From Haliea sp. (GTDB taxonomy: Bacteria > Pseudomonadota > Gammaproteobacteria > Pseudomonadales > Halieaceae), in contig JAHEBL010000016.1 in assembly GCA_024642265.1 (NCBI GenBank), positions 13,978 through 54,627 of the forward strand: DNA of 40,650 nucleotides. Reading direction: 5' to 3'. Below, one piece after another: positions 7,270 through 15,012 of this stretch. A program made the translations under genes and the position numbers. Under the pieces are notes generated by a model that saw only the letters and a list, made by a program, of their open reading frames with translations, did no database searches and was not told the origin of the DNA. Positions within the stretch are counted from its first letter, which is position 1. The number at the start of each line of letters is the position of its first letter.

Positions 7270-8727
7270 CTATTTCAGCAGTGAGCCAAGGATTCCGCGA
7301 AACAGCTTCCTGCCGACACTGCTGCCCGCTGCCCTGGCGACGCTCTTGATAAAAGCATCCGTGGCGCTCTCCCGGCTGCGGCTGGTCGGCCTGGGACGCG
7401 CTTCTGCAGCCCGCTTTTCCAGTTCCGCCTGTTCCTGTTGTTTCAACCTGGCAGCGGTCCGCTCCAGCAAAACCTCGTGGGCAGAGCGGGGGTCGTAGGG
7501 CTGGCTATAGCGTTTCATGTTCATGTCGGTGGCCAGTATTCCCTGGCGTTCAGCGTCGCTGATCCGGCCCATACGGGAGTGGGGCGGCCGGATCAGCACC
7601 CTTTGCACCGGTGCCGGTATACCCTTGTCCTGCAGGGTCGAAACCAGGGCCTCTCCCACACCAAGCTCGGTAATGGCCTGGAAGGTGTCGAGCTCCGGAT
7701 TAGTGCGAAAAGACTGGGCAGCCACTTTGACTGCTTTCTGCTCATTTGGCGTGTAGGCGCGCAGGGCATGCTGTACCCGGTTGCCGAGTTGGGCCAGCAC
7801 GCTGTCGGGCATGTCTCCGGGGCTTTGTGAAATGAAGTAGACGCCCACGCCCTTGGAGCGGATCAGGCGCACTACCTGCTCGATTTTTTCGAGTAGCGAG
7901 CGGGGCGCGTCATTGAACAACAGGTGGGCCTCGTCGAAGAAAAATACCAGCACCGGTTGCTCCGGGTCGCCCAGCTCGGGCAGTTCCTCGAACAGTTCGG
8001 ACAGCAGCCAGAGCAGGAAAGTGGAGTAGAGCCGCGGACTCATGATCAGCTGGTCCGCTGCCAGCAGGTTGATGACGCCGCGGCCGTCCCTGCTGGTCTG
8101 CATAAAGTCCTGCAGTTGCAGCGCTGGCTCGCCGAAAAAAGCCTCGCCGCCCTCGCGCTCGAGCATCAGCAGGCGGCGCAGTATGGCGTTTACAGACGAC
8201 TTGGACACGCCGTAACCGCTGCCCATCTCCTTGCTGTTGTCGCCCAGGTATTCCAGGGTAGTGCGCAGATCCTTGAGGTCGACCAGCAACATGCCCTCGT
8301 CGTCGGCAAACTCGAACACCAGGGTCATCACGCTTTCCTGGGTTTCATTCAGGTCCAGCAGGCGCGACAACAGTTGTGGTCCCATTTCCGAGATGGTCGA
8401 TCTCACGGGGGTGCCCTGCTTGCCGAACAGGTCCCAGAACGCCACGGGGTAGCCGCGCAGGGTGAAATTCTCGATGCCAATCTTCGCCACCCGCTCGTCT
8501 ACTTTCGGGTGGGGAGAACCTGCCTGGCTGATACCGGAGATGTCGCCCTTCACATCCGCCAGGAATACCGGAACACCCAGGTCAGAAAAACCCTCAGCGA
8601 GACACTGCAGTGTAACGGTCTTGCCGGTCCCGGTAGCGCCGGCGACGAGGCCGTGTCGGTTGGCGTAGCGCGGTTGCAGGTAGACCTGGCCGGCATCATT
8701 GCCGCCGATAAGAATGCCGTCTGACAT
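7270..8727 (-). CDS. yjgR: HerA/DUF853-type P-loop ATPase (YjgR-like)
   Basis: A 485-aa protein from the ATG at 8727 (a longer frame to 8778 lacks support; the family starts with MSDGI/L-x-IG). Walker A is GATGTGKT (30-37), Walker B is VLVFFFDEAHLLF, and QSPGDMPDSVLAQLGNRVQHALRAYTP is cut here as two conserved segments, the sensor QSP and the arginine region LGNRVQHALRAYTP. The family is related to archaeal HerA DNA translocases, but bacterial YjgR has no proven role. The C-terminal 60 residues are Lys/Arg/Glu-rich and end in a short hydrophobic tail (RKLFRGILGSLLK). It is divergent from ypfJ and is apparently a single gene. Confidence 0.93.
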   Translation of the reverse strand: MSDGILIGGNDAGQVYLQPRYANRHGLVAGATGTGKTVTLQCLAEGFSDLGVPVFLADVKGDISGISQAGSPHPKVDERVAKIGIENFTLRGYPVAFWDLFGKQGTPVRSTISEMGPQLLSRLLDLNETQESVMTLVFEFADDEGMLLVDLKDLRTTLEYLGDNSKEMGSGYGVSKSSVNAILRRLLMLEREGGEAFFGEPALQLQDFMQTSRDGRGVINLLAADQLIMSPRLYSTFLLWLLSELFEELPELGDPEQPVLVFFFDEAHLLFNDAPRSLLEKIEQVVRLIRSKGVGVYFISQSPGDMPDSVLAQLGNRVQHALRAYTPNEQKAVKVAAQSFRTNPELDTFQAITELGVGEALVSTLQDKGIPAPVQRVLIRPPHSRMGRISDAERQGILATDMNMKRYSQPYDPRSAHEVLLERTAARLKQQEQAELEKRAAEARPRPTSRSRESATDAFIKSVARAAGSSVGRKLFRGILGSLLK

Positions 8728-8762
8728 GGTGTACAATTCCCACTTTAATCGTGCTCGCAGGG

Positions 8763-8809
8763 TATAATGATCCGCCACGGCTTGCCAGTTCTTCGGGTCG
8801 TGCTAAGTT
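8763..8809 (+). promoter_or_regulatory. Candidate ypfJ promoters in the divergent region
   Basis: Two plus-strand candidates precede ypfJ (ATG 8839). A perfect TATAAT is at 8763-8768 without a clear -35. A second is TTGCCA (8782-8787), 16-nt spacer, and TAAGTT (8804-8809) with an upstream TG at 8801-8802 (extended -10). The second gives a 25-nt leader. Pattern evidence only. Confidence 0.35.
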
Positions 8810-8838
8810 GAATACCTGGATTAACAGGGAGAAACCGC

Positions 8839-9729
8839 ATGCGCTGGGAAGATGGCAGACGAAGCGACAACGTAGAGGACCGCCGCGGGCAGAGCCCGGG
8901 TTACAGTGCCGCGGGTGCCGCGCCGCTGCTGTTGCGGTTCCTGCCGGCCATGATCCGCTCCAAAACGGGGCGCGTTATCCTCATTGTCGGTGTGCTGGCC
9001 ATTTTTGGCGGCAAGCTGATGGGTATTGACGTGTTGTCCCTGCTTACCGGCGGCGGTGGCTCGACGGCCCAGCAGGGTCAGGAGTTCAGTCAGCAGGAGC
9101 AGCAACAGGCCGAGTTCGTTTCAGTTGTGCTGGCGGACACCGAGGACACCTGGAAGGAGATTTTCCGGCAGCAGGGTGCCGCCTATCGTGAGCCCACCCT
9201 TGTGTTGTTCACCGGCAGGGTCAATTCCGCCTGCGGCATGGCCTCGGCGGCGGTGGGCCCATTCTATTGCCCCGGGGACCAGAAGCTCTATATCGACCTG
9301 TCCTTTTTCCACGACCTCAAGGCCCGCCACGGAGCCCCGGGCGACTTTGCCCAGGCCTATGTGATCGCCCATGAAGTGGGCCACCACGTCCAGACCCTGC
9401 TGGGTATCAGCCAGCAGGTGCAGCAGCTGGGGCGCGGCAAGAGCAAGGCCCAGGTCAACGCCCTGTCAGTTCGGCAGGAGCTGCAGGCGGATTGTTTTGC
9501 AGGGGTCTGGGGTCATTCAGCCAAAAATCCACTGGACCCGGGTGACCTGGAGGAAGCCCTGCGGGCCGCGACCGCCATTGGTGACGACCGCCTGCAACGC
9601 GAAGCCGGCGGACGGGTGGTGCCGGATAGTTTCACCCATGGCAGCTCAGCCCAGCGGGTGACCTGGTTCAGGCGTGGTTTCGACAGCGGCAAGCTTGAGC
9701 AATGCGACACTTTTTCCGCGGGTATCTAG
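8839..9729 (+). CDS. ypfJ: YpfJ-family membrane-anchored zinc metallopeptidase
   Basis: A 296-aa protein of the neutral zinc metallopeptidase family (PF04228). It starts with the family signature MRWEDGRRSDNVEDRRG, has one transmembrane helix at about 44-62, and a Gln/Gly-rich linker (about 72-92). The zinc site is HEVGHH (178-183), with the third ligand in the later ELQADCFAGVW helix. A conserved cysteine pair (ACGMASAAVGPFYCPGD) fits a periplasmic, disulfide-bearing catalytic domain. Substrate unknown. AGGGAG lies upstream of the start. The stop codon's last G (9729) is the first base of the inverted-repeat element that follows, so the element abuts the gene exactly. Confidence 0.95.
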   Translation: MRWEDGRRSDNVEDRRGQSPGYSAAGAAPLLLRFLPAMIRSKTGRVILIVGVLAIFGGKLMGIDVLSLLTGGGGSTAQQGQEFSQQEQQQAEFVSVVLADTEDTWKEIFRQQGAAYREPTLVLFTGRVNSACGMASAAVGPFYCPGDQKLYIDLSFFHDLKARHGAPGDFAQAYVIAHEVGHHVQTLLGISQQVQQLGRGKSKAQVNALSVRQELQADCFAGVWGHSAKNPLDPGDLEEALRAATAIGDDRLQREAGGRVVPDSFTHGSSAQRVTWFRRGFDSGKLEQCDTFSAGI

Positions 9730-9887
9730 TGTCCCTTACCATAAGTTCGCCGCCGTTCAGCGTGTCATTCTAGCCTTCCGGCGAGGCGCGCTCCGCCGGG
9801 AATGGTGGTTCGATTTCCAAGGGGCGCAACGAAGCGGGAAGGCTTTCTGTTAGCTCTGGGCATCGGCGAACTTGTGGTAAGGGACAC
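9729..9887. repeat. MITE-like element with 24-bp terminal inverted repeats
   Basis: The only DNA between two convergent genes is a 159-bp element. Its ends, 9729-9752 (beginning GTGTCCCTTACC) and 9864-9887 (ending GGTAAGGGACAC), are inverted repeats matching at 23 of 24 positions; the mismatch is at 9742/9874. Inside is a second inverted pair, AGCCTTCC (9772-9779) and GGAAGGCT (9837-9844), with further partial complementarity, so either strand could fold into a long hairpin. No open frame of note is inside. No target-site duplication is visible: flanks are TA on the left and CGG on the right. It could be a non-autonomous mobile element, or a REP/BIME-like repeat serving as a bidirectional terminator. 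Confidence 0.7.
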
Positions 9888-9896
9888 CGGCTCACT

Positions 9897-10667
9897 TCAA
9901 TTGATCAGCAGCACCTGGGTACCCGTGCGGTCCAGGGCATTTTCAAGCACATCCGGGGCTATGCCCTTGAGGCAATCCCTGGGCAGTAGCAACAGGTCGT
10001 AGCCCGACTGGCAGATAAGCCGCAGGATGGCGCCGGGTTCACAGTGCAGGTTGGCCTGTACACAAATCCGGCTGCCCGGCCGGTACAGACTGTCCAGTTG
10101 CGCCCGCTCCAGCGGGTCAGCCGATACCACGTAAAGCTCCCCTGTCAGCCCCGCCTGTTGCAGCAGGCGGGCGGTGTCCAGTACGGCCTTGTCCTGGTTT
10201 GTGCGCGCCAGCACGATACCAAGGCGCCTGATCACCTTGCCCCGCGCGAGCTTGCCCGCGGTCGCCGGTCGCCAGCGCTGGCGAGCGGGGAAAAAGATAT
10301 CCAGCTGGCCATCGCGTTCCAGCGCTGTGTGCAGGCGGCGACCGGCTGCGTTTTCGAAGTTCAGTGTCACCCGGTCGCGATGGGCGAGGTCATCCAGCAG
10401 GCGGCGGGTGTCACTGCTGACCAGGCTGTGCCGTTGACTCAGGTGATCACGCAGCAGGCTGCGCTCCCTGCCGCCGATAAGCGTAATCTCCGTCGTGAAG
10501 GGCAGGTCCGCCACCTGCTGCAGGCGGATGTCCTCCAGCATCAGGCCGAGCAATCCCCGGTCCAGCAGACGGGCAATACGTACCAGTGTTTCCAGGGTAT
10601 CGCGGCTGATGCCCTGCAGATCTATGGGCACGAGTATGCTGCGATGCGCTACGAGCTCAGCCGTCAT
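9897..10667 (-). CDS. Divergent Usp-like protein coupled to Lon-type protease
   Basis: A 256-aa protein. I place the start at the ATG at 10667: AGGGAG (10677-10682) is 9 nt upstream, while the earlier ATG at 10676 directly abuts it. The N-terminus (RSILVPIDLQGISRDTLETLVRIARLLD split over two elements) has the opening strand and helix of a universal stress protein, followed by a GLMLEDIRLQQVADLPF segment typical of two-domain Usp-like proteins. The ATP-loop G-2X-G-9X-G is absent. The gene starts inside the last 11 nt of the protease gene, so translation is probably coupled. It ends 10 nt from the inverted-repeat element. A role in stress handling is inferred from fold and neighbour only. Confidence 0.75.
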   Translation of the reverse strand: MTAELVAHRSILVPIDLQGISRDTLETLVRIARLLDRGLLGLMLEDIRLQQVADLPFTTEITLIGGRERSLLRDHLSQRHSLVSSDTRRLLDDLAHRDRVTLNFENAAGRRLHTALERDGQLDIFFPARQRWRPATAGKLARGKVIRRLGIVLARTNQDKAVLDTARLLQQAGLTGELYVVSADPLERAQLDSLYRPGSRICVQANLHCEPGAILRLICQSGYDLLLLPRDCLKGIAPDVLENALDRTGTQVLLIN

Positions 10668-13077
10668 CTTTGTCATCTCCCTGGCGGGTAAACTTGCGCC
10701 TGAGCTCGTCCAGCTCCTCCAGCCGCTCCAGGACCCGGCTATCGATGGAGGCGGCGCTGTATCCCGTCAGCAGTGCAAGGGCCTCATCGATAGTGTCGGC
10801 GCTGTACACCTGGAACTGTCCGGCGCTGACTGCATCCAGCACATCCTGGCGCAGCATCAGGTGCACCGCATTGGCTGCGGGAATGACAACACCCTGGCTG
10901 CCGCTCAGCCCCCGCGCGTTGCAGATATCAAAGAACCCCTCGATTTTTTCATTGACGCCGCCGATGGCCTGCACCTGGCCGTGCTGGTTGAGGGAGCCGG
11001 TCACTGCCAGGTCCTGCCGCACAGGTATGTCTGTAATCGCCGAGATCAGTGCTACCAGTTCCGCCACCGAGGCGCTGTCGCCCTCGATGCCTCCGTAGGA
11101 CTGTTCAAACACCAGGCTGGCGGTCAGAGGCAGTGGCCTGTTGCGCGCGTAGCGGCTGGCCAGCAGCGCGCTGATAATCATCACTGCCTTGGAGTGGATG
11201 TTGCCGCCGAGGTCCACCTCGCGCTCGATATCCAGTACCTTGCCGCTGCCCAGGCGGGCAGTGGCGGTAATACGGGTGGGCCGACCAAAGGCGTAATCCC
11301 CCAACAGGTAGACTGCGAGGCCGTTTACCTGGCCAACCGCAGTGCCACTGGTGGCCACCAGCATGATCTCCCGCAGGATGCCCTCGTGGGATTTTTCCCG
11401 GAACTGGTCCAGGCGGTTTATCGCGGCCAGTGCCGCATCTGTCACGTGCCCGGCTGAGATGACGCTGGCGCCGGCCCGGCGCGCGCGAAAGTCGCTTTCG
11501 GTAAGAAGGTTCCCGAGCCGGCCACGGTGCAGGCTGAGCTTTTCGCTGTCTTCCATGCGGCGGGCCGCATGCTCTATCACCCGGGCGACGCCGGAGCGGT
11601 CCAGCGGCAGCAGCTGCTTGCGCTCCTGCAGTGTCCTGATCAGGCGGGCAAACAGCACGGTGCTCTCGGGTTTGCGCACCACCTCCTCGGACATATCCGC
11701 CGCTACCTTGAACAGGGTGGCGAATTCCGGATCATACTGCTCCAGGATGTAGTACAGATAGCGGTCGCCCTGCAGTATGACCTTGACATCCAGAGGCAGC
11801 GGTTCAGGCTGCAGTTGCACCGTGCTGACAAAACTGAACAACTGCTCCAGGGTCTGGATACGGATTTCGCGCGCTTTGAGAGCACGCTTGAGCGCTGGCC
11901 ATGCAAAAGGACTGGTGAGCAGTTTGTCTGCATCGAGAATCAGGTAACCACCATTGGCGCGATGCAGGGCGCCGGGTTTGATCAGGTTGAAGTCCGTCAC
12001 CAGGGTGCCCATTTGTGAGACATACTCCACCCGGCCGATGAGATTGCTGAAACCCGGGCTGTCCTCATAGATCACTGGCGCTGTGTCCAGTGCCTCGTTG
12101 TCTACCAGTACATTGACATGGTACTGCGGAAATTCTTTTACCCGGTTTTTCAGGTTTTCGGGGATCGCCGACTCCTCCTGTACCTGGGTGAACGCCTCGG
12201 CTTCTTCCAGCACATCGGTATGGACCGCGTCGAGGTGGGCTAGCACCGCGGGGAACTCCCCGTACTTGTCTTTCAACTCCTTGAGAACCGGATCGATCGC
12301 AATCTTGCTGAACTCCTGGTTCAGCTCCCTGAAAGCATTCCGGCTGTCCTTCTTCCAGCCCGGAAGTTGCCTGACGATCACCTTCAGCTCCTGCTTGAGC
12401 TCCTCGATGACCTTCATGACGCGGTCTTTATCCTCCTCGGGTTGGGCCTCGAAAGCCTGCGGCGTAATGATCTCACCGTCTTTCATCGGCGCGAGGGTGT
12501 ACCCGCTGGGGGTCTGAATCATCGCGACTCCCGCCGCGGAGGCCTTTTCCCCCAAGGCCTGGAAAGCCTCCTTTTCCTTATCCTGGTAGGTTTCCCCCAG
12601 TTCCTGTACCCGGGCCTGGTATTCGTCGCTCTGGAAGGTGGAAGGTAACAGCCCCAGCAGTTCCTCCACGGCGCGATTCATATCCTCGCGCAGTTGGCAG
12701 GCCTTGCCCCGGGGCAGGCGCAGGGCGACAGGCCGGTCGGGAAAATCGAAATTGTTGACATAACACCAGTCGGAAGCCTCTTCGCGCGATGCGGTTTCAG
12801 GGCTTTTCAGCAAGCCTCCCAGTACGCTGTCCAGCAGTTCGCGCTTGCCGACGCCGGTGCTGCCGAGCAGAAACACGTTGTAGCCCTCGTGTGGTATCTG
12901 CAGCGCGAATTCGAGGGCGTCCACGGCGCGATCCTGGCCAATGTGCTCCTGCAGCGGTTCCAGGTCGTTGGTGGTCTCGAACGCCAGCTCAGCCTCATCG
13001 CAATGACGATAGAGGCGTTCCAGTGGCAGCGGGGTGGCTGGCCCGGCGGGTGTCAACTCGGACAGGTCTCTGGGCAT
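10657..13077 (-). CDS. Lon-family ATP-dependent protease (AAA_32/S16 type)
   Basis: An 806-aa protein of the atypical bacterial Lon family (LonC/YcbZ-like, with an AAA_32 region). Walker A is GSTGVGKR (72-79). A long helical insert (about 140-300) replaces the classical Lon N-domain. The S16 protease domain occupies about 590-780; the catalytic dyad is Ser668 in GIEGDSASVAE and Lys711 in GGVNEKIEGFF. These soluble serine-lysine proteases degrade damaged or specific proteins. AAGGAGAT lies upstream of the ATG at 13077. It overlaps the following Usp-like gene by 11 nt, indicating a two-gene operon. A second ordinary lon is expected elsewhere in the genome; none is in the window. Confidence 0.95.
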   Translation of the reverse strand: MPRDLSELTPAGPATPLPLERLYRHCDEAELAFETTNDLEPLQEHIGQDRAVDALEFALQIPHEGYNVFLLGSTGVGKRELLDSVLGGLLKSPETASREEASDWCYVNNFDFPDRPVALRLPRGKACQLREDMNRAVEELLGLLPSTFQSDEYQARVQELGETYQDKEKEAFQALGEKASAAGVAMIQTPSGYTLAPMKDGEIITPQAFEAQPEEDKDRVMKVIEELKQELKVIVRQLPGWKKDSRNAFRELNQEFSKIAIDPVLKELKDKYGEFPAVLAHLDAVHTDVLEEAEAFTQVQEESAIPENLKNRVKEFPQYHVNVLVDNEALDTAPVIYEDSPGFSNLIGRVEYVSQMGTLVTDFNLIKPGALHRANGGYLILDADKLLTSPFAWPALKRALKAREIRIQTLEQLFSFVSTVQLQPEPLPLDVKVILQGDRYLYYILEQYDPEFATLFKVAADMSEEVVRKPESTVLFARLIRTLQERKQLLPLDRSGVARVIEHAARRMEDSEKLSLHRGRLGNLLTESDFRARRAGASVISAGHVTDAALAAINRLDQFREKSHEGILREIMLVATSGTAVGQVNGLAVYLLGDYAFGRPTRITATARLGSGKVLDIEREVDLGGNIHSKAVMIISALLASRYARNRPLPLTASLVFEQSYGGIEGDSASVAELVALISAITDIPVRQDLAVTGSLNQHGQVQAIGGVNEKIEGFFDICNARGLSGSQGVVIPAANAVHLMLRQDVLDAVSAGQFQVYSADTIDEALALLTGYSAASIDSRVLERLEELDELRRKFTRQGDDKDDG

Positions 13078-13309
13078 CGCGGTTGGATCTCCTTGTTTGG
13101 TGTCTGGTATCAGAATAGTCCAGTGGGCGTCTGCCGGGATTAAGCCAGATCAATTTAATCGCAGCTGCCGCGGCTGGCGAGTCCGCTGTGCCGTGCCATC
13201 GGGGGCAGTCACCTGTCGCCTATTCAATCAGGTCGAAAAGTGGACAGATCGCGCCGCTGCTGATCCGCGGCCAGTATGGAGGCGTATTGAACTGGACAGG
13301 AGAGATGAC

Positions 13310-13528
13310 ATGACTACCGGCCGTTTTATCGAACACCGAATTACCCGCAACCTGTTGCTCCGGCGGGAGCGCGAACAGCTGCAGGGCAGTGGGGCTTGGG
13401 CAGAGAAATTGATAACCCTGGCGGCAGTGACTGTGGGCATGCTGGTACTGGGCAGTTACCTGCAGGAGCTGTTGTGGGTGCTGCTGGCGGGAGCAGCAGT
13501 GCTGACCCTGGGCACTCGTACCCCCTGA
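13310..13528 (+). CDS. Small uncharacterised membrane protein (72 aa)
   Basis: The ATG at 13310 is preceded by AGGAGAG (13298-13304) at ideal spacing. The first 33 residues are strongly basic (RFIEHRITRNLLLRRERE); the rest holds two adjoining hydrophobic segments, about 35-50 and about 51-68, split by a Gly/Tyr/Leu-Gln-Glu turn (GSYLQELLW). This predicts a positively charged cytoplasmic tail and a membrane hairpin. I know no family. It lies alone between the divergent protease gene and a convergent transglutaminase-like gene. A much longer in-frame extension upstream (to 13034) has no ribosome-binding site and runs antisense into the protease gene, so I reject it. Confidence 0.7.
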   Translation: MTTGRFIEHRITRNLLLRREREQLQGSGAWAEKLITLAAVTVGMLVLGSYLQELLWVLLAGAAVLTLGTRTP

Positions 13529-13541
13529 AACGCCCGCGCGC

Positions 13542-14237
13542 TCAGCGTCCTGTTTCGCGAGCCACGTCGGTTTCCCAACTGTCCGACCCGGGTGCAGTGC
13601 CCCGGGCAGCAGACGCCAGCAGGCGCGGATAATGTTCACGCATGGTGGCCATCAGGTCATCGAAAGGCAGGTCCAGGTATTCGCCGCGCTCCCTGAGGTA
13701 TTCCATGTGCCGGTTACCCGCCACATCGAACTCGTGGTAGAGGCTGTCCTCCCGGCCATTGAACTCCAGCGGGCGCAGGGCGAATTTCTCGCATAGCTCG
13801 ATGTTGAAAGCCGGTGTGGCCTTGACCCAGCAACCCTCGAGGAACAGTGAGGTATAACCGTGGAAATAGAAGATATCTGTCTGCATTGACTGGCGCAGGC
13901 GCTCAGTAGACAGGTGATTACGCACATCGGCATAGCCTACCCTGGCGGGGATGCCGGCAGCGCGGCCCAGGGCAGCCAGCAGCAGTGCCTTGGTAACGCA
14001 CCAGCCTTCGCCCGCCTCCAAAGTGGCGCTTGCCAGGTATGCCTCCGGCGAGGTCTCCACCACATAGGGGTTATAGCGCACCTGGTCCCGCACCCAGTAG
14101 TAGAGTGCAACGGCATTCGCGACTGCACCGGCAGCCGGGTGGGCCAGCGACTGCGCCAGTGCCACGACAGCCGGGTGGTCGCTGTCGATAAAGCGGCTCG
14201 GGGCCAGGCACTGGGCCGGGGTGGGGAGATCTGTCAT
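13542..14237 (-). CDS. Transglutaminase-like (papain-fold) protein
   Basis: A 231-aa soluble protein with the Transglut_core signature. The presumed nucleophile is Cys80 in GEGWCVTKALLLAALGRAAG, followed by IPARVGYADVRNHL, and the catalytic histidine is His126 in YFHGYTSLFLEGCWVKATP. The place where the third residue (Asp in VDPT of many members) would sit reads KATPAFN, a variant typical of this bacterial subgroup. No signal peptide is visible, so it is likely cytoplasmic; the substrate could be a peptide or protein amide bond. It ends 13 nt from the small membrane-protein gene on the other strand. Confidence 0.9.
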   Translation of the reverse strand: MTDLPTPAQCLAPSRFIDSDHPAVVALAQSLAHPAAGAVANAVALYYWVRDQVRYNPYVVETSPEAYLASATLEAGEGWCVTKALLLAALGRAAGIPARVGYADVRNHLSTERLRQSMQTDIFYFHGYTSLFLEGCWVKATPAFNIELCEKFALRPLEFNGREDSLYHEFDVAGNRHMEYLRERGEYLDLPFDDLMATMREHYPRLLASAARGTAPGSDSWETDVARETGR

Positions 14238-14313
14238 GGCGCGGGAACCCTCTGTAAAGGCCTGGGGTCAAGGTAAAAGCTGTGCCGGGAGGGTATAACA
14301 GTCGCGCGTCGGG

Positions 14314-14871
14314 CTACAAGGTTCCGGAAAGGCTGATTGCACCCCGCACTTCGCCGAGGCTATAGCCGGTGGCCCAGTCGTCCGGGTAGTACTCGCGCAG
14401 TGTGTTTTGTACTTCGTCAGCCAGGCCCTTGCCATGACAGACCAGGCAAACCGGCTCCACGGCCTGGGCCTGCATGTACCTGTACTGTCCGTTGACGACT
14501 TCACCGAAATGCAGATCTGCCGCGTTTTCGCCTGCCGCCTGGCGCTGGTTGAAATCCAGTAATACCGTGCGTTCCCAACTGTCCGGCACCGCCCGGCTGG
14601 CATTGCGCGATTTGAGGCTCACCCGCCTGACTGTCCAGCCCGACTGCACGCTGAGGGAGTCTGCAATGCCGGGCGCCACGTCGGCGCATACCGCGATGGC
14701 GTGAGCCGGACCGGCCTCGGCGAGTGCTTGCTTCAATTGTGGTTTAAGCAGCCCGATGAATTCATCGGCCAGAGCCGCAGCCTGCTGCTGGGGTGAATCG
14801 ACTGGCTGCTCCGCCCCCAGGGCAGTTGCACTGCTGACGCACAGCAATGTCGTAAAAATAATTGTCCGCAT
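14314..14871 (-). CDS. Periplasmic DUF3365 (Tll0287-like) haem-binding protein
   Basis: A 185-aa exported protein. The ATG at 14871 is preferred to the GTG one codon upstream. Residues 1-20 form a signal peptide ending ATALGA. The c-type haem motif is CLVCH at about 142-146. Features of the DUF3365 family include the HAIAVCADVAPGIADSL helix, the VRRVSLKSRNASRAVPDSWE segment (basic, Asn and Pro conserved), and the C-terminal GYSLGEVRGAISLS. Such proteins are sensor-type or stand-alone periplasmic haem proteins with a PAS-like fold and an unknown ligand. It is divergent from the NfeD/slipin operon. Haem attachment needs the cytochrome c maturation system, not in this window. Confidence 0.9.
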   Translation of the reverse strand: MRTIIFTTLLCVSSATALGAEQPVDSPQQQAAALADEFIGLLKPQLKQALAEAGPAHAIAVCADVAPGIADSLSVQSGWTVRRVSLKSRNASRAVPDSWERTVLLDFNQRQAAGENAADLHFGEVVNGQYRYMQAQAVEPVCLVCHGKGLADEVQNTLREYYPDDWATGYSLGEVRGAISLSGTL

Positions 14872-14975
14872 CACATCACCAAACTCTCCCGAATCAGCGT
14901 ATGCATCATAGGGCAGGCCTGGGCCAGCACTCCATGATATAGCTCAACAGATACATAAAAGACAAATATCCGCAC

Positions 14976-15003
14976 TTGCAGCCTGCACTTGTATGCGTAG
15001 ATA
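14976..15003 (+). promoter_or_regulatory. Candidate promoter of the nfeD operon
   Basis: TTGCAG (14976-14981), 16-nt spacer, TAGATA (14998-15003) is the best sigma70-like match before nfeD (ATG 15013). It would place the transcript start within a few nt of the ATG, and no good ribosome-binding site is present, so the message could be leaderless or nearly so. Low certainty. Confidence 0.3.
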
Positions 15004-15012
15004 CTCGGGCGT

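Noticed and set aside
7924-8724. 266-aa open frame on the plus strand
   Set aside because: It lies wholly antisense to the HerA/YjgR ATPase gene, has His/Gln-rich low-information sequence and no family resemblance.
13034-13309. N-terminal extension of the 72-aa membrane protein gene
   Set aside because: The extension has no ribosome-binding site, runs antisense into the protease gene, and the ATG at 13310 has an ideal one.
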